Positions 20,701-28,998 of a DNA stretch of 43,181 nucleotides are shown here, one piece after another (within the stretch, counting starts at the first letter, position 1; each line of letters begins with the position of its first letter). The DNA comes from a virus. Under the pieces are notes generated by a model that was not told where the DNA came from, ran no database searches, and saw only the letters and a program-made list of their open reading frames with translations. The translations under genes and the position numbers were made by a program. The stretch spans positions 1 to 43,181 of the IMG/VR virus record IMGVR_UViG_3300025430_000045, one strand, 5' to 3'.

Positions 20701-23700
20701 AGCTTCCATGACTTGTTTGATAGCCATAGTAAAGCGATGCCAAGGAGTTCCTAGCTTAGCAGCCATCAGCTTCTCAGCATTGACCGCCCAGAACTCAGAA
20801 GGATTAATGTATTGATACATATCCTGAGAAGGCAGGATTCTCATAGCATGAGCAAAGTTCTCCTCTGAAGGCCTATCAACATAGTCAAGGATAGCCTTGA
20901 AATAATCTTGCGATTTGGTATCGGTGTTCTTCTTAATAGCCTTTTCTAAACTAGCTCTCCATGCTTCAATGAGATTTTGCTGGGTCTGCGGATCCATCAT
21001 CTGCTCTAATGTGTGCATGAGCTCATGGCGAATAGTGCCAGCATTGACAGCACCTGTCGTTTTATACAGGGTAATTAATCTATCGGCAGCATCAAACAGA
21101 CCAGCTGCAGTAAATCCTTGCTTATCTTTAAAGGATTTGACAGACATTTTCAAACCGCTAAGCAGGGCAGGCGTATTGTTATAAATGTATTTAATGACAT
21201 CTAGGACATCTTTACTGATGTTACCTTTATCATATTCATCTAAAGCCTTAGCCATGAAACGCTCTGGAGAATCTTTACGCTCTGCAGTTAACTTCTTATC
21301 TTCAGATAGCTCTTTGGCCAGTTGCTCAAGTTCAGTCAATCTCCGCTGAACATCAATACCAATTTCGCCTTTAATAATTTTGCGTTTTTCAGCAGTGATT
21401 CCACGTCTAGCTTCTGCGTGTTCTTTTACTTTATTCTCATGAATCCGAGCAATACGCTCCTTCATTTCCTTAGGAATAATAACGCTTGGAGTAACCGTTG
21501 CTTTTGGTGGAGCAAACATCTCTCTAGCTTTGTCTTTAGGGCTAGAGGCAATCAGGGTATCTCCACGGTCATTGAGGATGTAATCGATGGCTGCTTTAGC
21601 CTTGGACTCATCGTAGACTCGTGTGTACATGGTATTGCCAGACTTGTAGAAGTCACCAGTAAACTTTAATAGTCCAGGATCTAAGAAGAATGTGCCACCC
21701 TCTTTTTTGGAGCTGGGGACATTAAACTGATACTGGTTGCCATGCTTAGATATGCGTAATACATTGTCACCAGAAGTCACTACGCCATTGACTTCATTCA
21801 TAAACCGCATAGCATTATCAGCATTGGTAATACGAATAGGGGCTTCTCTTTGAGCTTTCTCAAAGTCATAGGTGCGTGGCATGAGAATACCTTGACCAGT
21901 CGTGCCATCAGATTTGGTGTAGGACATAATCTGTCCTTGATTCTTAACCGCATCAGAAGCAAAACCAGCCAAAATGTTACCTGTCACCATCCAGCGTTTC
22001 TCACGTCTGACATTAGATCCTTTATCAAATAGATCTATGAGACGGATCATCTCTGCTTTTTGAGTTTCTGGGTTATACCAGTTGATATAGTCTTCTTTAT
22101 TTAACTGGTATGTGCTACCAATCTGGGAGAAGTTAATCGTAATAGCTTTAGCATCACCGTTAGCCAAAGCAATATGCATCTTCCAGTCAGAGCCCGCAAC
22201 AGGATTGGCTGTCTTCTTTTTATTCTCTAAATCGGTTACAACACCATAGACAAATATGCCCTGATTGTTCTTAATAGAGATTGGTGTACCAATTGGATAG
22301 TTTCCTAAAATAGACTTAATATGCTGATACTGAAGGTTTAATTGACCTTTATAAGTATCAATCTTGACTTGGTCTGCACCCTTTTCTTGCAAAGCTGCCA
22401 GTTGAGCTTGCCCGTATTCAGCTGCTCGTTCTTTAACACCATTCAGTAATTCATTGGTGATTCTATAACGGTCTTCTGACATATTGCTGCCAACACGCTC
22501 AGCAATCTTTTCATTTACCTCTTGGGAAGAATAAGGTTTAACTGTCCGCTTGACATCGACCTTTTCCATATAAGCTGGCTGGGCAAACAAAGATTGCTCA
22601 CCTTTGTCTTCAGTAATCGGCTGGGAAGACAAAGTCTCAGCATCTAGGTCAGCAGCTTTAGCTTCAAGCTTGTTAGTTCCCATGCTATTTTCACGATCTA
22701 CTAAATCGTTATAGCGATCAATCAAGTCTTTGTAGATCTCTTCTTGTTCTTTAATTGGCAACATAGGAATGTAGCCAGTCAGTCTACGAATATCATCTTC
22801 TTTGGCATCGGTTGGATCTTCAATCAGATCAACTACCCGTTTACCACCAAGGGCTTCATGAACCTCAGGGTTATCCCGTAGATACTCTTGAGCAATCTGG
22901 CCACCGTAGTCATTCATAAAGTCTACGGCTCCTTCGGCTGTCACAGCAGACTTACGAGAAGCTGTTGTATTCGCATTTAAAGATGCCATCTTTTTGAGCA
23001 AGACCGCAGCTGGGCGCATCTCAGCTGGAATATCAGCCATCATCTGAGAGTAAGCTGGGGCTACCACTTGACCTGTTCTATGAACACGGCCTAGCATTTG
23101 CATATGGGTATCAATGTTCTTTTCTGGTTGAACAATGATCATATGGCGTTTGCGTTGATCTTTGAATTTGCTAGAGGCGTGTAAGGACAAGCCAGTAGAT
23201 CCAGCTTGGTTCAAAATAATGACATCGGCTTTTCCAGTATTAAATGCATCAACTGCATTAACCCGCTGCTTGATATTGGCAGAACGAGATGTCAGGATTG
23301 GAATGCCGCTTTCATAGTTCAAAGTTGAAGTACGACCAGTGATCTCTTCTGTCTTGTATCCAGCTTTACGCAGCTCATTGTGCATATAGTCGATTGGGGA
23401 TATTGGAGCAGAACCGAAGCCAGCATTCTCAATAAACTCTTGAATCTTTTTATATTGAGCTACCATGACTGGGCCCAGGTCTTCATCAGTCAGACGATAC
23501 TGTTGTTTGCCCTGTGGAGTCTTGATGGTAAGCATCCGCTGTTTTTCAAGATACTTTAGGTATAAGTCTTTGAACGACAGATTTACTGGATCTCCAACAT
23601 TGATTCCCATCTCATCGGCATAACTTTGCAAGAATGAGCCCATCGTATTGGAAACAGTCAATACAACCTTCTCGCCATTTTTAAGGCTTTCTATGGCGTG

Positions 23701-26700
23701 TTTGACAGAATCTTGGGCTTTCAAAGACAACAACATTTGGTCAATCAAGTTGTGCATGACTGAACCAAAGTTAGCCTGTTGAACCTGGGTCTTCTCGCCT
23801 TCCATGCTGGCTCTACCACCAGTCTGATCTAATGACTTTTGTAGATCTTTAACAGCCCCTTCTTTAGCACGGGAGAAAGCCAGAATGTCCCGCATAGAGG
23901 TAGCCATGTTTTCAGCCGTCTGCTTATCTACTTTAGTCTCTTGTGTCTGATAAGTAACACCAGCAAAAGTTCTTTCTCTGCGAATATATTGACCCACCTT
24001 AGTCAACATATTGGCAACGATCTGTTGCATTGGAATGCCACCTAGCTTAATTGCATCAGCCAGTTCATTGATGTTATTGACTGCTAACTTCATGTCTGTG
24101 CTGGAATATAAATCCATCACATCTGGGCGTTTAGCATAAGTAGCAGAAGAGAAGAATGTGCCGTAAGCGTTATCAACCAAGTCACGAACAAAAGCAGCAC
24201 GGCCAGTAGCCAAGCTCTTGCCTTCAGATTCGTTAGCCCGCTGTTCTTTGCTACGGGCTTGAGTTTCACCAGCACCGCCAGCATTATGACTTTCGTCAAA
24301 GATCATGTAATTGCCAAGGCCAAACTCTTTGATAAAGCGTTGACGTTCTGTTTCTTTACCCTTAACACTTTGCAGCTGGCTATAAGTTGTAAAGATTACC
24401 TTGTAATCGCCAAGGCTTTCTTTTTCTCGCATAGCCTTTAATATGTCATCTAAAGCTTTGCCAGACTTTGGAGCTCTTAACGTAAGATGATTTTCTGTTA
24501 CCTCATTACCAACTTTGCGGTATAAGGTATAAGGAATAGCTTCACTAGAGTTGGTAATTAAAATTCTTGGCTTGGCAGTGTCTAATCCAAGTTCTTTGGT
24601 CATGCCGATATCATCCATATCACGGATCATATCGGAGTAAAGGTTTGGCTTTTCAGTAACAAAGATAGGCACTTTGTCGTTTTCGATAGCATACTTAATC
24701 ATCGCAGCCACAACACGACCTTTACCAATACCTGTTTGGTCACCAATAATAAATCCTTTACCAGCCTCGGCATTACGAATGGCTAATGTTAAAGCATCAA
24801 CTTGCTCAGCTGAAAACTTCTCTTTAAGGGTCTCAGGATCCATGTGCAAGGCTTCTGCCACATATTCATCAACATTACCTACTTCGTCCTCTACCTTAGA
24901 GATTGATTCATCAATTGATTGAGCCATCGCTTTAGGAACTAATGTTCCAACAGAAGCTGCTTGTGAATGTGGCTCGTATCCTACTTGATGTCCTGTTTCA
25001 GTCTCTTGGCCTCTGCGGTCTGCTAATCCAGACTCGACTCGTGTACCTGAGACAACGCTAGGGCCACCCACTGGGCTAGGCTCGTTTCTTGCAGCGCCTT
25101 CTCTGCCACTGGGTCGCTTTTCTCCACCTTCGCTGGGAACGGGTCCTCGATTGCTGCCACGTTCAGGTTCGTTAGCAAATCCAGGTTGTCCTGCACTAAC
25201 GCCTGCCCCAGTTGGTTCGGGTGCTCCACGTTTGCTAGGCTCATTCTCAGACACGCCTCGTCTGCCGCCTTCTGCGGGTTTTGCTCCTTGAACACTAGGC
25301 TCACCACTCGGTCTGCCAGTGCGTTCACCCACTGCTTCTGGTTTAGGTTCCCCTGTGGGACGTTCACCGATGTCAGCTCTGGTGGGCACGACATTTTCTC
25401 TGGATACCACGCTAGGTTCATTTAACTTCTCCTTGAGTTCTTCGTATGTAGTAATTTGCTGTGGGAGTTCCGCAGCTGGTAAGGCTCTTTGTGACTGACC
25501 TTTTCCATCAATAACAATGACATCTACAGGGTAAGAAGCTCCCTGTTTACTGTACATATCCCCAGCTACGGAGAAATGGTCAACTACGTTGTAATCTTTG
25601 TAGAGGTTGTAATAAAACTCTCGTTTTGCTTTTTGACGATATCCTTCACGCCTTGCATCTTCGCCTTCAGCACGAACACCGCCTAAGATCAATACGGCTC
25701 TGCCATTAGCTGGCATATCATTTAAAGCTTTGTATGAAATAGCATGATCTATTTCTCTAGTGGTTTTTCCGTAAACATGAAATTCTTCGCCAATAGAACC
25801 AAAAGGAGGGTTGGCAATGACTACATCGACAGGATTTATGGATTTAAGAACTGCATTTTCATTAGATACTTTTGCACCTGGAAGCACCTTTTTGAGCATT
25901 TCATAGCGTGTGCTGTTTAATTCATTGGCAATTACATTTTTAGGATTGGCTGCCAGCAACAACATACCGTTACCAGCTGTTGGTTCGTACACGGTTGTCT
26001 TATCAGTAATGCCAGCTAGTTGTGATGCAATGTAAGCCAATGGAGCTGGGGTAGAGTAAGCCTGCTCACGAACACTGGTCGAAGACCGAACAGCCAGATT
26101 GGGTTGCTGATTGTATAAATTAACCAACCCTTGATAGATTTCTGCTGGCTTGCGATCTTTATGGGCAATCTTCTGTGCAGCAAGAACTACACCTACCTCT
26201 ACCGCTTCATCAGCCTGTTTAGCAGCCTGTGTACCAGCTTCAATCTTCTGGCCAGTCATATCAGAAATAAACTTACGGGCTTCTACGATAGTCCCAAAGC
26301 TGTTGCCATATAGAAAATGCTGGGAAATAGCTTCTGCAATCTTGAACTTGCCATCTGGTGTAGCTAAGTCAACCTTAACTTCAGCTTTAGGAGCTTCTTC
26401 TTCTAGCTCTTCTAATTTCTGAACACCAGCTACTTCAGCAATTGGGGTCGCTTGATCTGGATAGTTACCAGACATTCCAATATAAGCACCCTGTAAGTGA
26501 TTAAGGTTAATCTTGTCTGCTGCTTCTTTACCAAACTTCTCACGGATTGTGTCCCTGACAAACTTGGCTGCCGCCTTGAACTTGTGATAGCCCAGACGGA
26601 AAGCAGCATCCATTAAACGGGTAAGGATAGGCAGAAGACGTTGTTCGTCCTCTGGCATCATATTCATACGAGTATCTTTACTTGCCAACCATGCGAGGTC

Positions 26701-28968
26701 TGCTAATGCATCTTCTAAGTCCTGTTTGGCTTTTGCTTCTGCAGAAAGCTCAACCTTTTCTTTGGGACGTAAGTAATTAACTAATTCTTGATAGGTAGAT
26801 TCGCTATTTAATCCAGCTTCGTCTGCACCTTTGCCACGATAGAAAGATTTTCTTTTACCAGTTTTAAGTTGAATCAGTCCCATTTCTTCCAGCTTTTTAA
26901 GTTCTGGAAGGGCTTCTGGATTCATTTCAACATCTTTTCCAGCAGACTTTAATGCTGAAAATGCAAGGCGTGGATCGATGTCATCAGCGTATTTTGCTTT
27001 AGCTTCTTCGTAACCCTCTTGCCGTTTAATCATGGCATCTGGATCTTCAGGAGCCTTTAGCTGTGCTTCTGCTTTTTGTTTCTCTTGGCGCTCTTGGTTT
27101 ATTTGAGCTTGTGTCTTTTCTTCAGCTGGTTCAGGGGCTTGTTCAGATACTTCTTCAGGCGCAGCTTCCGCAGCTTTTTCTTCGGCTTTAGGTACTGGTG
27201 CTTCTTCCTGTGCTTTATTTTTTTCTTCTAACTTCTTTTCTAAAGCCTGCTCGCTTAAACGATTTAATTCATTTAAATAAATATTAGCAGCATCTTCGCC
27301 TATATTTCTACGAATAGATTCTGCTGTTTGTTCATTGTTTGTAGTAACTACGCCCTTGAAATCCTGTTGTGCCTTTTGTACTAATTCTTGAGGATCATAT
27401 GGAGCAACCTCTTCTTCCACGGGTCTTGGATTTAACTTTTCAAAGATTGCCATTGTTGTTTCTTGCACATCTTTGCTTGGTTTAATATCCAAATCACGAG
27501 CTAATTTATTTAACTCTTTAACATTAATATTTCCTGTTTGATCAGCTTGATTTACAAGATCTTCAAGCTTCATTGAAGCACGAGCATGAAGTTCTGGCTC
27601 AATTTCCTGTGGTGTTGCCTCTGGAGCAACAGATGGAGCTTTGGGAGCAACAGGCTCTTCTAAATCTTCTGGAGACACTAAACCCTTTTGTACTGCCTCT
27701 GGAACTACAGGGGCTGTTGAGGCTACTGGTGCAGCAGCTTGTGGCGCATTTGGAGCTTGCGGAGCTTGTGGGGCTTGTGGAGCAACAATAGGTTCTGCTT
27801 TGGCTCTAGCACCAGAGAATGCACCGCCAGGAGCGCCACCTAATGCACCATAAACAAAGTTAGCAAACGCATCTGTACCGATTTCTTTACGAACTGTCTT
27901 GTCAATACCTAAGTCACTGGCAATGCCATCGGCTACTTCATTTAAACCTTGTTCTGTGGATTCGGCTAAAACACCTTTGCCCATCTGAGAAATGATTCTG
28001 GCAGCACGATTCTTAGCAGAGGACAGCAAGGCTTTATCAAAACGGCCTGCTAATAAGTTACCTGTAAATGCACCACCCAGAGTATCAGTTATGCCTTCAA
28101 ATGTTCCAGCAAGGTCAACCGCCTTCTCTTTAGTCATCGCCCTAGCCAACTTAGGTTCGTAGCCACGGGCTAATAAGTCTTTAAAGTATGGACTGTTTTC
28201 TGCCAGCTTTTGGTCATTCATGCCATCGATATACTGTATGGCGTTACCTGTGGCTTCACTAGCACCCTGACCAAAGCCCATCGATGTCATGTAAATTGGA
28301 TTCTTTGTAGCTACCGTAGCTACCATCGCAGGGAAAGAAGATCCAAACACTTGGGCAAACTGACCAGCTACTCCTAAGGCGGTAGGGTTTTTACCAAAAC
28401 TGATACCAGATAAATCGCCTTTGGCAACCTTAGCCAAATCTAAAGTGGGTTGAAAGTCTTCTAAAGCCTTTTGCATTTCTCCAGATTCAGTGCTGCGAAT
28501 CTGAGAAGCTTTTTTAATACCAGCTTCAGTAAGCTCACGCAAAGTCTTTGACTTACCTCTAGCAATGACTTCATCTAATGCAAGTTCGGCTGGCTTAGTT
28601 GGAATTAATTCAGTCTTAGCTTCTTTACCAGCAAAGATTGGAGGCAAACCTAAGCTAGTAGGAATGGCATTGATTAGTTTTTCTGGATTAGCAATAACAT
28701 TTAAAGCTTCTGTTGGAAGGTTAAATGTGCTTCTTTGGGATTGCATGAGGCCAGTTTGAAGAGCCTCAGGAGTTCCGTAAATACCTGGGAGAGCACCAGC
28801 AGCGGCTTCTTTACCTACATCCTTTAAGGCTGTAACTGGGGTATAAGGAACTACTGTGCCACCAAATTGCTCAACTAATTTTGATAGGTCTTCTGTTTTC
28901 TCTGCAGGAGCTTGTTCTGGAACCACGGTTCCACCGTACTGCGATGCCAGTTTTTGCAGATCATCCAT
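17704..28968 (-). CDS. Giant polyvalent protein: N6-adenine methylase, SNF2/strawberry-notch-type helicase, zincin
   Basis: 3,754 residues from the ATG at 28968. Order: two LxxLxxQ(Y/F)GGTVVP repeats (1-40), hydrophobic Gly-rich segments (about 192-250 and 375-393), Pro/Gln-Ala repeats (394-420), N6-adenine methylase with EPTAGNG (995-1001) and NPPF (1053-1056), a low-complexity linker (about 1180-1317), a DExH helicase with Walker A GDQTGIGKGR (K1416), DESH (1558-1561) and QMLGRVHRTGQ (about 1960), a zinc protease-like HELMH (2648-2652) and a hydrophobic C-terminal region near 3420. This matches the polyvalent protein class (P1 DarB-like) injected with the DNA to oppose restriction. It occupies 26% of the window and has no frameshift. 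Confidence 0.9.
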   Translation of the reverse strand: MDDLQKLASQYGGTVVPEQAPAEKTEDLSKLVEQFGGTVVPYTPVTALKDVGKEAAAGALPGIYGTPEALQTGLMQSQRSTFNLPTEALNVIANPEKLINAIPTSLGLPPIFAGKEAKTELIPTKPAELALDEVIARGKSKTLRELTEAGIKKASQIRSTESGEMQKALEDFQPTLDLAKVAKGDLSGISFGKNPTALGVAGQFAQVFGSSFPAMVATVATKNPIYMTSMGFGQGASEATGNAIQYIDGMNDQKLAENSPYFKDLLARGYEPKLARAMTKEKAVDLAGTFEGITDTLGGAFTGNLLAGRFDKALLSSAKNRAARIISQMGKGVLAESTEQGLNEVADGIASDLGIDKTVRKEIGTDAFANFVYGALGGAPGGAFSGARAKAEPIVAPQAPQAPQAPNAPQAAAPVASTAPVVPEAVQKGLVSPEDLEEPVAPKAPSVAPEATPQEIEPELHARASMKLEDLVNQADQTGNINVKELNKLARDLDIKPSKDVQETTMAIFEKLNPRPVEEEVAPYDPQELVQKAQQDFKGVVTTNNEQTAESIRRNIGEDAANIYLNELNRLSEQALEKKLEEKNKAQEEAPVPKAEEKAAEAAPEEVSEQAPEPAEEKTQAQINQERQEKQKAEAQLKAPEDPDAMIKRQEGYEEAKAKYADDIDPRLAFSALKSAGKDVEMNPEALPELKKLEEMGLIQLKTGKRKSFYRGKGADEAGLNSESTYQELVNYLRPKEKVELSAEAKAKQDLEDALADLAWLASKDTRMNMMPEDEQRLLPILTRLMDAAFRLGYHKFKAAAKFVRDTIREKFGKEAADKINLNHLQGAYIGMSGNYPDQATPIAEVAGVQKLEELEEEAPKAEVKVDLATPDGKFKIAEAISQHFLYGNSFGTIVEARKFISDMTGQKIEAGTQAAKQADEAVEVGVVLAAQKIAHKDRKPAEIYQGLVNLYNQQPNLAVRSSTSVREQAYSTPAPLAYIASQLAGITDKTTVYEPTAGNGMLLLAANPKNVIANELNSTRYEMLKKVLPGAKVSNENAVLKSINPVDVVIANPPFGSIGEEFHVYGKTTREIDHAISYKALNDMPANGRAVLILGGVRAEGEDARREGYRQKAKREFYYNLYKDYNVVDHFSVAGDMYSKQGASYPVDVIVIDGKGQSQRALPAAELPQQITTYEELKEKLNEPSVVSRENVVPTRADIGERPTGEPKPEAVGERTGRPSGEPSVQGAKPAEGGRRGVSENEPSKRGAPEPTGAGVSAGQPGFANEPERGSNRGPVPSEGGEKRPSGREGAARNEPSPVGGPSVVSGTRVESGLADRRGQETETGHQVGYEPHSQAASVGTLVPKAMAQSIDESISKVEDEVGNVDEYVAEALHMDPETLKEKFSAEQVDALTLAIRNAEAGKGFIIGDQTGIGKGRVVAAMIKYAIENDKVPIFVTEKPNLYSDMIRDMDDIGMTKELGLDTAKPRILITNSSEAIPYTLYRKVGNEVTENHLTLRAPKSGKALDDILKAMREKESLGDYKVIFTTYSQLQSVKGKETERQRFIKEFGLGNYMIFDESHNAGGAGETQARSKEQRANESEGKSLATGRAAFVRDLVDNAYGTFFSSATYAKRPDVMDLYSSTDMKLAVNNINELADAIKLGGIPMQQIVANMLTKVGQYIRRERTFAGVTYQTQETKVDKQTAENMATSMRDILAFSRAKEGAVKDLQKSLDQTGGRASMEGEKTQVQQANFGSVMHNLIDQMLLSLKAQDSVKHAIESLKNGEKVVLTVSNTMGSFLQSYADEMGINVGDPVNLSFKDLYLKYLEKQRMLTIKTPQGKQQYRLTDEDLGPVMVAQYKKIQEFIENAGFGSAPISPIDYMHNELRKAGYKTEEITGRTSTLNYESGIPILTSRSANIKQRVNAVDAFNTGKADVIILNQAGSTGLSLHASSKFKDQRKRHMIIVQPEKNIDTHMQMLGRVHRTGQVVAPAYSQMMADIPAEMRPAAVLLKKMASLNANTTASRKSAVTAEGAVDFMNDYGGQIAQEYLRDNPEVHEALGGKRVVDLIEDPTDAKEDDIRRLTGYIPMLPIKEQEEIYKDLIDRYNDLVDRENSMGTNKLEAKAADLDAETLSSQPITEDKGEQSLFAQPAYMEKVDVKRTVKPYSSQEVNEKIAERVGSNMSEDRYRITNELLNGVKERAAEYGQAQLAALQEKGADQVKIDTYKGQLNLQYQHIKSILGNYPIGTPISIKNNQGIFVYGVVTDLENKKKTANPVAGSDWKMHIALANGDAKAITINFSQIGSTYQLNKEDYINWYNPETQKAEMIRLIDLFDKGSNVRREKRWMVTGNILAGFASDAVKNQGQIMSYTKSDGTTGQGILMPRTYDFEKAQREAPIRITNADNAMRFMNEVNGVVTSGDNVLRISKHGNQYQFNVPSSKKEGGTFFLDPGLLKFTGDFYKSGNTMYTRVYDESKAKAAIDYILNDRGDTLIASSPKDKAREMFAPPKATVTPSVIIPKEMKERIARIHENKVKEHAEARRGITAEKRKIIKGEIGIDVQRRLTELEQLAKELSEDKKLTAERKDSPERFMAKALDEYDKGNISKDVLDVIKYIYNNTPALLSGLKMSVKSFKDKQGFTAAGLFDAADRLITLYKTTGAVNAGTIRHELMHTLEQMMDPQTQQNLIEAWRASLEKAIKKNTDTKSQDYFKAILDYVDRPSEENFAHAMRILPSQDMYQYINPSEFWAVNAEKLMAAKLGTPWHRFTMAIKQVMEALKKLFGFDNTYTIYKTFNDLIKGETPRDHKKMLVDFIGSGKYKTEFLFSVEKTDELLAKHERNDAPIHLSNTVVDRLLGGYQDAKNTVAKMKESPRMAVNNMVGNVDRALLTTRVNMTDFTAGLTAADADRYGRMLEDGEGRAIASVAMNQALKAARIGTQVIMLGKLYFDPNLQMYRAVKDKFSMANILTIKHQLEKQIGVQRAANVIQAYFEAKRSKSIVQEYLDREAELENLKAEQLDPSTPPDRQLNLLAEIEEAQQDFKNISIALQKVNMTDEAIEDFINLDKEYPELKEMMKNWSAVNKNMIDMMEHSRIISKKRADTLRAIKDYVPWQRIQDEQTDPHAPIYGSKGVRNVAREHRFKEGKVTADIDDIVDNMLHNVMVTTRNSIKNYAANRIAQEYGTRNEKGKLKVFPKEDFSKGIVRILVNGRKIHIQIADPLVARSVIGIENIQIPMNEVLAFFANGLRRSITFSGVFQIKQLFMDAPTAALVSGVKNPAALFGRVFTSFAAGLTQNDDIVELLKAHGIGGYHSAARTAEHQYKQEIGLINQSKMAKIANILDKISDASDIAQRRAVYIQVMKETGGDQRKAILAATNIIDFDKRGHARTAQFLNRTIAFMNAYAQQIDVLAQALAEPVAGGIEALTGAKVTSVSGGLRGIDRQQAMTRLAVSAGLLASTCLLYSMAVGDDDEYKKMDDQTKMRNFVIPKSLMQTIGYEHSLLIPMHTSASYFFKTIPELLYNKITKEGTKDAIDNARLRKVLKEGAVDALLGPLGSAPVPTGIKPFLEIAINHDFYTGGTVTPEGMKNLAAFKQFRGSTSELGKWMSAVSGLGTDHRLLNPMEADHIMRGLGGSVAAIAMWGSNLFNGNKASPQERDNILYGSFVAPEVGRGREDLFYDLKQRADVAMGTYKNLMQHGHKEEGKEWFNDHKGEITAYGFTESANQSLVNVNAEIRRIEDLPASKMTPELKRQKIDEYKRIKENILEQTIQFRLKAGL

Positions 28969-28998
28969 CAAATTTTATCCTTGAGTACTGCTATTTTA

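Noticed and set aside
25023-25421. 132-codon frame within the giant gene
   Set aside because: Shifted frame over the low-complexity Pro/Gly/Arg linker; no ribosome site and the main frame is continuous.
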